Shown: positions 38,094-49,320, counted from the first letter of the stretch. The stretch: DNA of 64,000 nt from Chitinophagaceae bacterium (GCA_024707305.1 JANPZZ010000001.1:124001-188000); one strand, 5' to 3'. The notes: generated by a model not told the origin, from the letters alone. Translations and numbers: made by a program.

Positions 38094-39924
38094 ATGCAGC
38101 AGTTTTTGAAAATATCTTTTCTTTTAATCGGTGTATTATTGATGCAATTGGTAACAGCGCAAACACCGCTCACGCGTATAATTTCCGTACAGACCGAAGA
38201 ACAACGACTGGATCATGTGCTGGAAATCATCAGTAATAAAGGGAACTTTTATTTCTCTTATAATTCTAACTTAATTAAGAAAGACAGCCTGGTAAGCCTT
38301 TCCGTTACCGACAGGACAGTAAGGGAGATATTGATTCAAATTTTTGGAACAAACTATGAATTTCGCGAGAGTGGCCAGTATATCATTATTCGGCGCGCAC
38401 CCATTAAAGTACTGATTGTAACAAAACCCGTAGAGCGACAGGATAAGTTTTATTGGGTAAGCGGAAATGTGTATGATGAAATTTCGGGGATCGCTTTGTA
38501 TAATGCCAGCGTGTATGAAAAAAGTCTGCTGGCTGCTGCACTTACAAACCAGGACGGTTATTTTAAACTGCGACTCAAACATCTTAGAAACCGAAAGGCT
38601 GAACTTACTGTGAGTAAGGAGTTTTATGAAGACACAACAGTCATCATCGAAACCAGCCGTGACCAGCAATTAAGTATTACGTTGATGCCGTTTGAGACAA
38701 CAGCAAATACAACCATCATTTCCCCGGATGATTATATGGTTGCCGAGCCGGAGAGGGACAGTCTTCCATCGATGGAGCTTGTTCCTGCTACTATAAAAAA
38801 TGATTCCGCTATTGTTGAACGAACCGGCCTGGGTCGTTTTCTGCTTTCGGCAAAACAAAAAGCGCAGAGTCTGAACATCAAAAAATTCTTTACCACGCGA
38901 CCATTCCAGGTTTCGCTGATACCCGGAATCAGTACCCAGGGCAAACTGGGGTCGCAGGTAGTTAATAATGTTTCTGTGAATGCCCTTGGTGGCTATACTG
39001 CGGGAACAAATGGCGCCGAGGTGGGTGGTTTATTTAACATCAACCAAAAAGACACACGTTATTTTCAGGCTGCAGGTTTGTTTAATGTAGTTGGTGGAGA
39101 ACTGACTGGTATGCAGTCTTCCGGAGTGGTAAATCTTGTATTGCGTAACGTAACCGGTTTTCAATCCGCCGGTGTAGGTAACTATACAGGTGGTAAAGTA
39201 ACAGGTGCGCAGGCGGCAGGAGTTTATAACCATGTGGCGGATAGTATGAATGGTTTCCAGGCAGCTGGTGTTGCCAATTTTGTACGTAAAAAATATAGCT
39301 GGAGTTCAGGTGGCCGGGGTAATCAATATCGCCGCAAGAGATATGAATGGTGTACAGATCGCTGGCGTGTTTAATTACACCAAACGGCTAAGAGGTGTTC
39401 AGATCGGATTGATCAATATTGCAGATACATCTGATGGTTACAGTATTGGTCTGATCAATATTGTATTGAAAGGATATCATAAACTGGCACTTTCTGCGAA
39501 TGAGCTGATGTTGTTAAATGCATCATTCAAAACAGGAAACAGGAAGTTATACAGTATCCTGATGGCGGGCATGAATCCGGAGAATGATCGAAAACTGTAC
39601 GCTTTTGGTTATGGCCTCGGATCTGAACTGTATCTCAACAAAAAGCATTCTTTAAGTCTCAACCCTGAAATCAGTTCCCAGTATCTCTATCGTGGATCGT
39701 GGAACTATACAAATATTTTGAATCGTCTTCAGTTGAATCTCGCAATACATATTAGTCGACATCTCGCTATTTATGGCGGGCCGGCATTTTCTGTGTTCAC
39801 GTCCGACCAGGAAACCGGTATTGACGGCTATCAGTTTGATTTACCCCGAAAAGGAAGCGTCCATTCATTCAGTAAACGCACAACTGGCTGGATAGGATGG
39901 AATGCTGGTATTCATCTTTTTTAA
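38094..39924 (+). CDS. STN-domain surface protein with 16-residue repeats (one frame break)
   Basis: About 609 residues joined. A signal peptide (FLKISFLLIGVLLMQLVTAQ) is followed by an STN (secretin/TonB short N-terminal) domain at about 25-100 (EEQRLDHVLEIISNKGNFYF, VSLSVTDRTVREILIQIF) and a carboxypeptidase-regulatory-like domain at about 120-200 (VSGNVYDEISGIALYNASVY). After a linker, roughly ten 16-residue repeats of the form G-x-Q-x-A-G-V-x-N-x7 run from about residue 310 to 450. The C-terminus is beta-rich and resembles an outer-membrane barrel. STN normally belongs to TonB receptors that talk to FecR; here it is separate from the receptor encoded next. Frame break at the A6 run 39288-39293. 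Start at the ATG at 38094, not the GTG overlapping the fecR stop. Confidence 0.8.
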
Positions 39925-40037
39925 TTCCGTTACAAAATAATTGTTAACGGATAGGGGTAAGCAATAATCAGGTTGTAATACTGTAAGTATACGCGAACGA
40001 ATCGCGTGTGAATTGTTGAATGTATTAAACTGAAACC

Positions 40038-42385
40038 ATGAAGATGCAAATTCTGTCGATGATTGTTTTCCTAACGGTTGCTGCAGGTTTGCAGGCACAA
40101 CAGCCCGTTCAGGTATTGCGAGGAAATATTTTTGACCAGGCCCTGCAGCAGCCGATATCAAATGCCACGGCAACGATTGTAGAACTTGATAAATCTGTTG
40201 TTTCAGACAACAATGGCTATTTTCGTTTCAATGGGCTTCCACTGGGTACCTATACGTTGATGGTTACACATGCGGCTTATGAGTTGTTTAAAACTGAAGG
40301 AGTAATTATCAATGCCGGAAAAGAAACAGTTCTACAGGTTCCATTGACTACAAAAGTAAAGGAAGAAACGGCAGTGGTGGTAAAGGCAGGTAGTCGAAGG
40401 AATCTTCCCAATAATACTATGAGCCTGGTAAGTGCGCGTGCGTTTAGCGTGGAAGAAACCCAGAAATATGCTGCCGCAGTAAATGACCCGCTTCGCATGG
40501 CGATGGCTTTTCCGGGTGTGATGGCTGTGGACGATGGAAACAATCAAATTATTATCCGTGGTAATAGTCCCAGCGGCATGCTTTGGCGCATGGAGGGAAT
40601 GGATATTCCCAATCCGAATCACTTTGGCAATGCCGGTGCAAGTGGTGGCGGCATCAGTATTCTAAGCAGTCAGCTGCTTTCCAATTCAGATTTTGTTACC
40701 GGTGCTTTTGCGGCGGAATACGGAAATGCACTCAGCGGTGTATTTGATTTGAAATTGCGGAAAGGGAACAATGAGAAAAGAGAGTACGCAGTTCAGGCGG
40801 GAATACTCGGATTAAATGTGGCCGCTGAAGGCCCATTTGCAAAAAAATTACAAAGGGTCCTATCTCGTCAATTACCGTTATTCGACACTGAACCTGTTGA
40901 ATAAACTCGGTATTACACCCGGGGAAGGCGCTACCAATTTCCAGGATCTTTCGTATAATATTTCACTGCCGACAAACAGGATTGGAACGTTTTCTTTATT
41001 TGGTTTTGGTGGATTAAGTGATGATCAGGATCCTGCTACGATAGATAGCCTGAAGTGGGAGTCGAAAGCAGACCGGTATCAATCCGATTTTATTTCCAAC
41101 ACACTTTATAACGGAATCACCCATTCAATATCGTTGGGAGGGAAGGCAAGGCTGCAATCGGGTATTGGATATTCCGTTGTAAAAAATGCTTACAATGAAT
41201 ATCTCGTAGATGATGATTATGAACTTCAGGATAACATTCAGGTAAAATACTATACGCGTAAACTCAACCTGAGTTCCACATTACATTATCGTTTCAATAG
41301 CAAACTGTACCTGCGTACGGGTTTGAATGTAACCCGACATGGTTTTAATTATTTGCAACGGACGCCGGATAATGAAGGCGACCCGCTTGAAATCCGTATA
41401 GATCAGGCTGGCCATACTTATAGCCAGCAGTTATTTGCACAGGCGCAATATCGATTTGCCAGTCGCTGGACATTCAACGCAGGCGCTCACTATCTCCGTT
41501 TGTCATTCAATAAAGCACAGGCAATCGATCCGCGTTTTTTCATTGCAATGGCAACCTAACCGAAATAATACGCTGGCGTTTGCTTATGGATTGCATAGCC
41601 AGATGCAGGCATTGGGTGTGTATTTTGCTCAGGATGGCGATAACCCCGGTGAAAACGTTTATTTAAATCGTGAGCTGGATTTCTCTCGTGCGCATCATTA
41701 TGTGTTGAGTTATAATCGCAGATTGACGGAAGCCTGGAAACTGAAAACTGAATTGTACTACCAGCATTTGTTCAATATACCGGTGAGTACTGAAGCAGGT
41801 TCTACGTTTAGTGTTTTGAATAATATCGATGATTTTCCTTCAGACCCGATGGTAAACAAAGGAAAGGGAAGAAACTATGGAGTTGAAATTTCTGCAGAAC
41901 GATATCTACGCAGTCAGTTTTACTTCCTTTTCAGTCAGTCGCTATATCAATCAAAATATACAGCGCTGGACGGCGTAGAACGCAACACGCGTTTTAACGG
42001 AAATTATATCACCACCATTGTTACCGGCCGGGATTTTGAATCGTTCAAAGGCACCAAAGTCTTTGGCATTAACCTGAAAGCTATTATCGCAGGCGGACAA
42101 AGAAACACACCCATTGATGAAGAGGCTTCGCGTGATGCGGGTTATACCGTGTGGGATGAAGCCAATGCATTTTCAAAACAAAATGCCTCTTATTTCAGGA
42201 CTGATCTGCGTTTTAGCATGAAATGGAACCGCCGAAAACATACCAGCACACTGTCGTTGGACATTCAGAATCTGACCAACCGGTTGAATGTATTTAACCA
42301 GTGGTATGATAGTGAGAAGGGTAGTGTGCAAACGAATTATCAAAACGGACTTATTCCGGTGTTGAACTGGAAGTTAGAATTTTAA
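40038..42385 (+). CDS. TonB-dependent receptor (two frame breaks)
   Basis: Outer-membrane active transporter of about 781 residues joined. A signal peptide (ILSMIVFLTVAAGLQAQ) is followed by a carboxypeptidase-regulatory-like domain (LRGNIFDQALQQPISNATAT, FRFNGLPLGTYTLMVTHAAY). The plug follows (DPLRMAMAFPGVMAVDDGNN, IIIRGNSPSGMLWRMEGMDI), then the 22-strand barrel ending NQWYDSEKG...IPVLNWKLEF with the terminal Phe. There is no STN domain of its own and no SusD gene beside it. Frames change at the A7 run 40841-40847 and the T6 run 41535-41540. Substrate unknown; the ECF/FecR context suggests substrate-induced expression. Confidence 0.92.
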
Positions 42386-42458
42386 ACCCATCCCTGGTGG
42401 GAATATTAAACCTTATACAAAGCCTCCATGCAGGGATGGTGGCGACAATTAAAAAGCC

Positions 42459-43178
42459 ATGAAACGATTATTTAGATTTTTGCCAGTGTTGGCATTGATG
42501 AGTTTGCTTATTACCTCCTGTGAAAAAATTGACGGAGAAGGACCCATTATTACAGAAGACCGTTCGCATTCCGGTTTTAAATCAGCGAGGGTAAGTATTT
42601 CCGGACAGGTGTTCCACAGTGTGGGTAATAGTTACCAGGTGCGTATTCATGCACAGCAAAACATACTCAACATTATTCAAACCAGGAAGGATGGAGACGA
42701 GTTGGTTATTAAATTCAAAGACGGAAAAAGTGTGCGCCGTCACCAGGAGATCATTGTTGAGTTGATCTCACCGGAATTGAATTCGGTTGATCTTTCGGGA
42801 GCCGCCAATGTAACGTTGCAGAATGTATTGACGCAATCGTACCTGACGTTAAACGTGAGTGGTTCCGGGAATATTGAAGCTACAGGCGTTGACCTGGAAT
42901 CACAGCTTCGTGCTAAAATATCCGGCTCAGGAAATATCCGCATCCACCAGGGTGAAGTGAGCACCAGTTGGTTCCGTATATCCGGGAGCGGCAATATTCA
43001 AACAGATGCTGTAAACAGCAACCGTGCATATGCTGAAATTTCTGGTTCGGGTGATATTCGATTGAAGGCCATCCAGGCTTTAGACGCAAAGATTTCAGGA
43101 AGTGGATCTATCTGGTATCGTGGTACACCACAAATTACAACTTCTATATCGGGCTCGGGTAGCATCCGACCTTTGTAG
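42459..43178 (+). CDS. GIN-domain (DUF2807) lipoprotein
   Basis: 239 residues, intact. Lipoprotein signal MKRLFRFLPVLALMSLLITSC with lipidation Cys21. The rest is a beta-solenoid auto-transporter-adhesin-like head GIN domain with regular turns: VDLSGAANVTL, VSGSGNIEATG, ISGSGNIRIHQG, ISGSGNIQTD, ISGSGDIRLK, ISGSGSIWYRG, ISGSGSIRPL. It likely faces the cell surface or periplasm. Last gene of the ECF/FecR/STN/TonB-receptor operon (73-base gap) before a bidirectional terminator. Confidence 0.9.
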   Translation: MKRLFRFLPVLALMSLLITSCEKIDGEGPIITEDRSHSGFKSARVSISGQVFHSVGNSYQVRIHAQQNILNIIQTRKDGDELVIKFKDGKSVRRHQEIIVELISPELNSVDLSGAANVTLQNVLTQSYLTLNVSGSGNIEATGVDLESQLRAKISGSGNIRIHQGEVSTSWFRISGSGNIQTDAVNSNRAYAEISGSGDIRLKAIQALDAKISGSGSIWYRGTPQITTSISGSGSIRPL

Positions 43179-43192
43179 ATTAAATTGTAAAG

Positions 43193-43224
43193 TAAGCCCT
43201 CCCGGCGAAACGGGAGGGCTTTTC
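43193..43224. terminator. Bidirectional terminator between the two ECF operons
   Basis: Perfect 11-bp stem AAGCCCTCCCG / CGGGAGGGCTT with GCGAAA loop. T-rich on the plus side (TTTTC) and AA-flanked on the minus side. It separates the convergent GIN and DUF4097-like genes. Confidence 0.85.
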
Positions 43225-43268
43225 TAATTGACAGTATTTCACAATTCAAACTCTTGCAACAATATTGG

Positions 43269-44285
43269 TTAGGTGGTTACCCTGTTCTTGTTTTTGTTTT
43301 TATTCTTGTTTTTCGACTTCTTATCATCCAGATCACCTGCCTGGGGCTCGCCGAGGATAATTGTACCAAAGTCTGATTTAATATTGATCTGTGCATTACC
43401 TGATCCTGTTTTACCCGCATGTTTTTGTTGTGCGTCCGGACCATATTTTTCAGGCTTATCAATTCGGGTGATGCCAATATTTGCGCGATCCTTCACTGAA
43501 CCAAAATTAGTACTGATTGAATAACTGGCAGAAAGATTAGACGCGGGACGAAGGTTTACAACACTGTAGCTCTCCTTCAACTCCAGGCTTTCCATATTGC
43601 TGGCCAAACCAATTTGCGATTTACCACAGAATTCCATATTCAGTTTATTCTTTCCTGAAAGGCTTTTAAGTGAAATGCTTCCAAATTTTACAGATGCAGA
43701 AACATTGGAAAGACTTCCCACTTCAGCTTCACCAAACTCCACATCGAATTTCTTAACATCCTGGAGATTACCCGCGTTTACTTCGCCAAATTTGCTGGTA
43801 ATGGACAATGTTCCTTTGTAATCTGGTAGCACGATTTTGCCAAAACTGTTTTCCACCGTTACAGGAACGGTAACAGGCAATTGCACCACATAATCAATCC
43901 GCAAACTTGTTTTGCAGTTTTTGCAATTGTTTTTATCATCTTTCGATTTCACGGAAGTGACAAAGCTGATTTTATTGCCTTCCTGTTTGTTGTCAATTTT
44001 GATCGCTTCAAAGTTTTTGTTGGCCTGCTCTTCATTGTCAGAACTTGCTTCCCATTGAACATCTACTTTGATTTCATTGGTAGTGCCCGCAATAAATTTC
44101 ACATCGCCAAAACTGTTTTCGATGGAAAGTTGATAACTACCCGAAGGATACGATTTACTGAGTTTGTTTTCCTTGAAATATTTGAACCGCTTATAACGGC
44201 TTTCTTTTTCATCGTCCTGTGAGAATGATGGATGCGCCCAGAGTAATAAGGCGATACTAAAGAGAGCGAGAGTTACTTTTTTCAT
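43269..44285 (-). CDS. Exported DUF4097-like beta-solenoid protein
   Basis: 338 residues with a signal peptide (MKKVTLALFSIALLLWAHPSFS). The body is a run of short strands with recurring SFGDVKF, SFGKIVLP, KFGEVNAG, FGEAEVG, KFGSISLKS, NFGSVKD and DFGTIILG turns, the pattern of DUF4097/putative-adhesin beta-helices. CKNC near residue 125 could form a disulphide or bind metal. The C-terminus is a Lys/Asn-rich tail (KSKNKNKNKNKN). Third gene of the second ECF operon; its start overlaps the anti-sigma gene by 29 bases. Confidence 0.8.
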   Translation of the reverse strand: MKKVTLALFSIALLLWAHPSFSQDDEKESRYKRFKYFKENKLSKSYPSGSYQLSIENSFGDVKFIAGTTNEIKVDVQWEASSDNEEQANKNFEAIKIDNKQEGNKISFVTSVKSKDDKNNCKNCKTSLRIDYVVQLPVTVPVTVENSFGKIVLPDYKGTLSITSKFGEVNAGNLQDVKKFDVEFGEAEVGSLSNVSASVKFGSISLKSLSGKNKLNMEFCGKSQIGLASNMESLELKESYSVVNLRPASNLSASYSISTNFGSVKDRANIGITRIDKPEKYGPDAQQKHAGKTGSGNAQINIKSDFGTIILGEPQAGDLDDKKSKNKNKNKNKNRVTT

Positions 44286-44833
44286 GGCTATACTTTGTTT
44301 GAGTTGAATACTGATTGATGATTTGTAATTGACGGCTTAATAATTCAGACTGCAGTTGCAAATTTTGGATCATTGCTTTTATGATTACATCGCTGCCGGG
44401 AGCCTGTGCGGCCTGGCGTTGCAGAACCTGATAGGCAGTATCCAGTGCGGCGAGGTCTCCGCTAAACTGATTTACCAGTTCAGGTTCTTTTTTCGATAGT
44501 TTGTTGAGTTCTTCCTGTCGTTCCAGGATGGTTTCGTAATAGGTTTTTGCTTTTGCTGCAAATTCCACGGGCCACTCTTCAAATTCAGCTTTCGAAGGCG
44601 CCTCGGCGGTTGGAAGTGAATCAGCCGGTTTCTTCTGCAATAGCATGAACATTACGGCTGCCGAACAAAACAACAGTACAATGGAAGCAGCCCATTTGTA
44701 TTGAAATAGGTTTTTCTTTTTTTGCTGGTTGCGACAAACGTTTCTCAACGGCTGACCAATTGTGCAAACCCGGTAATTCATCATCAAAGTCGCGCCGGTT
44801 GTCTGCCATAAAATCTTTCAGGCTTTGATTCAT
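44257..44833 (-). CDS. Membrane anti-sigma factor (one frame break)
   Basis: About 191 residues joined. The N-terminus MNQSLKDFMADNRRDFDDEL is a short cytosolic sigma-binding segment, followed by one membrane helix (AASIVLLFCSAAVMFMLLQ) and a periplasmic helical region (KAKTYYETILERQEELNKLS, LQLQSELLSRQLQIINQYS). It lacks FecR domains, so signalling differs from the first locus. Frame breaks at the T7 run 44717-44723 (one extra). ATG overlaps the sigma stop as ATGA, and the 3' end overlaps the next gene by 29 bases. Confidence 0.8.
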
Positions 44834-45380
44834 GATTCCCTGTATTTTTTGAGTGTTTGTAAAAGCTTCTGTTTGCCACGCATAAACTGTGTGCGTATAG
44901 TTGAAGCCGACAATGCGAGTACTTCAGCTATTTCATCATAATCGTATCCTTCGAGCAAATGCATGGACAATACAACCCGATATCCATCTGGCAATGTTGC
45001 CATTGCAGTTTTTATACGTTCTACTGAAAACTGAATTTCATTTTCATCTATTACTTCGTCGTCGGCCCGGCTGTCGTTGTCTTCATCCAGTTCAGCGAAT
45101 CTTATTCTTTTCTTTTTAAAACTCCGATGCTTTTGAACACCACGATTTGTCGCAACCAGGCTCCAAAGCTGGATCTTCCCGCAAAGCCTGCGATTTCCAT
45201 AAAAGCGGCGGCAAAGGATTCCTGCAATACATCTTCTGCATCGGCTTTATTGCCGGTGATACGGATCGCGGTATTATACATGGCCTTTGAATATCGATCG
45301 TACAAATGCCTACAGGCCTGGGAATCCCCATCCTTTACTTTTTCGATCAGTTCTTCAATTGGCGGCTGAGAAATGGTCAA
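44830..45380 (-). CDS. ECF RNA polymerase sigma factor (one frame break)
   Basis: About 183 residues joined. Region 2: ACRHLYDRYSKAMYNTAIRI...AEDVLQESFAAAF. Region 4: LPDGYRVVLSMHLLEGYDYDEIAEVLALSASTIRTQFMRGKQKL. It resembles SigW/RpoE-type ECF factors. A missing A around 45108-45120 breaks the frame at the linker. ATGA overlap with the downstream anti-sigma gene indicates coupled translation, the standard ECF layout. Confidence 0.9.
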
Positions 45381-45615
45381 GTATTGTTGGTTTTGTCATA
45401 GTAAAGTAGCCCGTTTTCGAAAATTGTTGCATCCCGGGTCAAAAAAATTTAAGTTTTTTAGGAAGGATGGTTCTAAGCAGGGTAGGACGGCAGGCTTTTG
45501 GATTGGGTCTTTTTCGTTATCTTGATCGCTGTATCGTTTCAGGCGGTCTATATTACAATTCAAACTTGAATGAAAACAGAAAATACCCGCATTTTTCGGA
45601 GCTAATTTGCGCAAT

Positions 45616-46247
45616 ATGAGCCGCCGTCGTTTGCTCCTGCTGACAGCTTTCGTGGTCACCGCCCTGGTGCTGAGTAATTACCTCGTTCAGCGGCAATATG
45701 ATCGTCTCGATAAACAAATCAATTCTATTTATCAGGACAGGTTGATGCCATCGCATTACCTTTTTCAATTGCAAACGCTTTTGCTGAATAAGAAACTGAT
45801 GCAGGAACATGGTGAATTGAAAGGGGAAATCAGCCAACGCGAATTAACGCGTTATGATGAAAATATCGAGACTCCATCGTAGCTGATTACGAGAAAACAT
45901 ATCTTACAGAAGAAGAAACGAAAGAGTGGAAAATATTACGCAATGCGCTCGCGCGGTATGAAGACCTGGAGTCTGCATTAACACTTGCAAATGATGCATC
46001 GGAGACCACGTTATTATCCCAAAGAATTGAAGCACAGTTTCGCGAAGCACTCTCCTCGCTTTCGCGCCTGAATACATTACAAACCACTGAAGGCGACCGT
46101 ATCAAATCTGCCAGCAAAGCACTTTTAAGTAGTGCATTGCTACAGTCGTATTTGCAAATAAGCCTCGTAATCGTGCTCCTCGCAATTGGTATTGCATTGT
46201 TGTTTTCAATTCAACCCAGAGAAGAGAAACGCGAACTTTATAATTGA
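45616..46247 (+). CDS. Membrane four-helix-bundle sensor-like protein (one frame break)
   Basis: About 210 residues joined, resembling the ligand-binding four-helix-bundle (4HB_MCP) module of chemoreceptors. It has an N-terminal membrane helix (RRLLLLTAFVVTALVLSNYL), a periplasmic helical bundle (QYDRLDKQINSIYQDRLMPS, ALARYEDLESALTLANDASE) and a second membrane helix (LLQSYLQISLVIVLLAIGIA). Only about 18 residues follow inside the cell, so there is no HAMP or signalling domain. A frame change is needed near 45872. Start at the ATG at 45616. It may work with a separate partner. Not linked to a chemotaxis cluster. Confidence 0.7.
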
Positions 46248-46249
46248 GG

Positions 46250-46397
46250 CAATGAGGAAATGGGAAAATGAGGAAATGAGAAAATGGGGAAATGAGAAAA
46301 TGGGGAAATGAGGAAATATGCCCGCAATTCGTTATTTCTAAACATATTTTCACATTTCCACATTTTCTAATTTCCACATTATCATATTGTCACATTG
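46250..46397. repeat. Inverted pair of TGRGRAAA octamer arrays
   Basis: Left arm 46250-46318: about nine tandem octamers (TGAGGAAA, TGGGAAAA, TGAGAAAA, TGGGGAAA) in perfect 8-base phase. Spacer about 25 bases. Right arm 46345-46397 complementary. It overlaps the 3' end of the FAD/Fe-S oxidase gene and supplies its stop. Confidence 0.9.
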
Positions 46398-49320
46398 CTG
46401 TTTTCGCGAAGCGAGAACAGCAGGGCTTCTACCGGGTGCAATGCAATTTTACCCGTTCCGTCTTTGATCTGGTGGCGACAGCTGGTGCCGGGGGCAACAA
46501 CCCAGTCGTTTTCTGCAGCGGCGCGAATGGTTGGCAGTAAAACAAGTTCGCCAACTTTCATCGACAGGTCGTAATGCTCTTTTTCATATCCAAAGCTTCC
46601 AGCCATACCGCAACAACCCGAAGGGATTGTTTTAACTTCAAAATTTTCTGGTAGCGAAAGCAGGAGTCGGGTAGGGTCGATGCCTATGATCGATTTCTGC
46701 TGGCAATGTCCATGCAACCAGATCGTCTTTTTCTCTTGTGTAAACTGATCGGCTTTGATATTACCCGTCTGTATTTCACGCGCCAGAAATTCATCTATCA
46801 TCAGGCAGTTTGCTGCAAGCGCTTTTGCCTGTGGCAATAATGATTCGTCAACGAGATCGGGATATTCATCGCGGAAGCAGAGTATGGCGGAAGGTTCAAT
46901 ACCCAGCAGTGGCGATTCATCACTGATGATGGGTGACAACAATCGCACATTTTTTTCAGCAAAAGCACGTCCTCTTTTTTTAATAAACCTTTCGACAACG
47001 ATGCACGACCGCTCTCGCCATGTTCAGGTATTTCAATGCTATAACCCAAACGATGTAGCAACTGAATGGCTTTGATGCCGATTTCAGTATCGTTGTAATT
47101 TGTGAATTCATCGCAAAACAGGTAAACCTTTCTTCCGGTTGCGGGTTCCTGTTTTGCTTTCCATTTTTTGAACCATTTACGCAATGTTGTTGTATGCAAC
47201 AATGGCAAAGAACGCTTCGGCGCAAACCCGGCAAATTTCCGAATGGGTTTACCCCAAACACGATGATTTACGACACGGTTGTACAGTCCTGGGAAAATGC
47301 TTCCCAACGCCGCCGACGTGGTGAAGTGTGCAATCAGTTTTGAACGGAAAGGAACACCCTTTGCATCGTAGTATTGTTGTAGAAACTCTGCTTTGAGTTT
47401 AGCTACATCTACGTTACTTGGACATTCAGATTTACAGGCCTTACAACTCAGGCAGAGATCCATCACTTCATGAATCTCCTTATGATTAAATCGGTTGGGC
47501 TGCGTGGAGCGGGTTAAAAATTCACGGAGAATATTTGCACGCGCACGTGTGGTATCCTTTTCATTTCGGGTAGCCATATACGAAGGACACATGGTGCCGC
47601 CACTCAAATGGGTTTTTCTACAATCGCCACTACCATTGCACTGTTCGGCGTGTTGCAATATATCCTGCTGCGGAAAACGGAAATAGGTTTTGAATGCCGG
47701 TGTTTGTTGTCCGGGCTCGTAGCGAAGCATGCTGTTCATGGATGGGGTATCCACGATCTTTCCGGGATTGAAAATATTCTGTGGATCCCAGGCTTGTTTT
47801 ATTTTTTTCAGCAACTCATAATTACGGGTGCCAATCATTTGTGGAATGAATTCGCCACGTAAACGGCCATCACCATGTTCACCACTTAACGAGCCGTTAT
47901 ATTTTTTAACAAGGGTTGCAATTTCTTCAGCAATCACCCTGAATAAACGATTTCCTTCTTCGGTCTTCAAATTCAGGATAGGACGGAGGTGGAGTTCACC
48001 AGATCCGGCATGTGCGTAATGCACTGAATACAGCCCATGTTTTTTAAGAATTTCATTGAACTCGCGAATATATGCTGGCAAATCTTTTACATCCACCGCT
48101 GTGTCTTCAATTACCGGAACTGCTTTATCGTCGCCAGGAAGATTGCTTAACAATCCCAATCCGGCTTTTCGAAGTGTCCATATTTTTTTAGTATCAGCAC
48201 CAGTTAGTAAAGGATAATGATAGCCCAGGCTTGCAGCACGTAATTCATCTTCACAAAGTTGTGCTGCAGCTCTTACTTCATCAAGGGTAGGCGCAGCAAA
48301 TTCAATTACGAGGATGGCGCCGGGATCGCCTTCAACGAAGAAGCGGTTCTTTTGCTGCTCTAAATTTTGCTTGGTACAGTCAAGAATATAATGATCGATT
48401 AGTTCGCTCGCACTAATGGGATGTTTCACCGCAATCAGGTTGGCATGTAATGCTTCGTCGATTGAATTAAAATGCACACAAAGCAAACCCGTTTCTTTTG
48501 GCGGTAATGGCGACAACGACAACTTAATCTCTGTAATAAATGCCAACGTGCCTTCTGAACCCGCAATGAGGCTGCAGAAATTAAAGTCGGGACCACCTGC
48601 CTGGAAGGGCGCCATATCAATCAACAGGTCAACTGCATAACCTGTATTTCTTCTTTCAACAGATTTTTTGGGGAACTGGCTACGGATTTCTTCCTGCGTT
48701 GCATAGTCGCTCAAAAGCTGTCTCGTACGCCTGTATATTTCCGCTTCGAGTGAAGTTCCTTCGCAACGTTCGTGAAACTCATCCAGGCTCACCTGGCCAA
48801 AGTTTGCTTCAGAACCGTCGCTGAGTAGCGCTTTCACTTCCAGCAAATGTTCTCTTGTACTGCGGTATACCACTGAATTGGATCCACAGCTGTTATTACC
48901 CACCATGCCGCCGATCATTGCGCGGTTGGCGGTAGATGTTTCGGGTCCAAAGAAAAACCCGTGTGGCTTTAGGAAGAGGTTAAGTTCGTCACGGATAACG
49001 CCCGGTTGCACACGAACCCAGCCCTGCTCCTGATTCAACTGGAGAATCTGATTGAAGTGTTTGGATACATCCACCACAATTCCATTCCCAACAACCTGGC
49101 CGGCCAGTGAAGTACCGGCGGTACGGGGTATGAGCGACGTGCCATTTTCACGCGCAAACTGAATCAACGTTCGTATATCATTTGTGGTTTTAGGAATCGC
49201 TACAGCAAGAGGCATTTCGCGGTAGGCCGACGCGTCCGTTGCATACAAAATCCGCATCGCTTCATCCACATACAAATCGCCGTCTAACCGGGTAGACAGC
49301 TTCCTTAACAGTTCTTTCAT
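46382..49320 (-). CDS. FAD-linked and Fe-S oxidoreductase, YdiJ/GlcD-GlcF fusion (one frame break)
   Basis: About 979 residues joined. The N-terminal FAD_binding_4 domain (AVAIPKTTNDIRTLIQFARE, IPRTAGTSLAGQVVGNGIVV, MIGGMVGNNSCGSNSVVYRS) is followed by the FAD-oxidase C domain (HAGSGELHLRPILNL, SLSGEHGDGRLRGEF). A ferredoxin-like part has CNGSGDCRK and LCLSCKACKSECPSNVDVAK, and CCG cysteine motifs follow at the C-terminus (PSGCCGMAGSFGYEKEH, GTSCRHQI). It likely oxidises a D-2-hydroxy acid (D-lactate, glycolate or D-2-hydroxyglutarate) and passes electrons to quinone. The frame changes at the T7 run 46975-46981. The last residues and stop (NVTI-TGA) are built from the octamer array. Confidence 0.9.
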
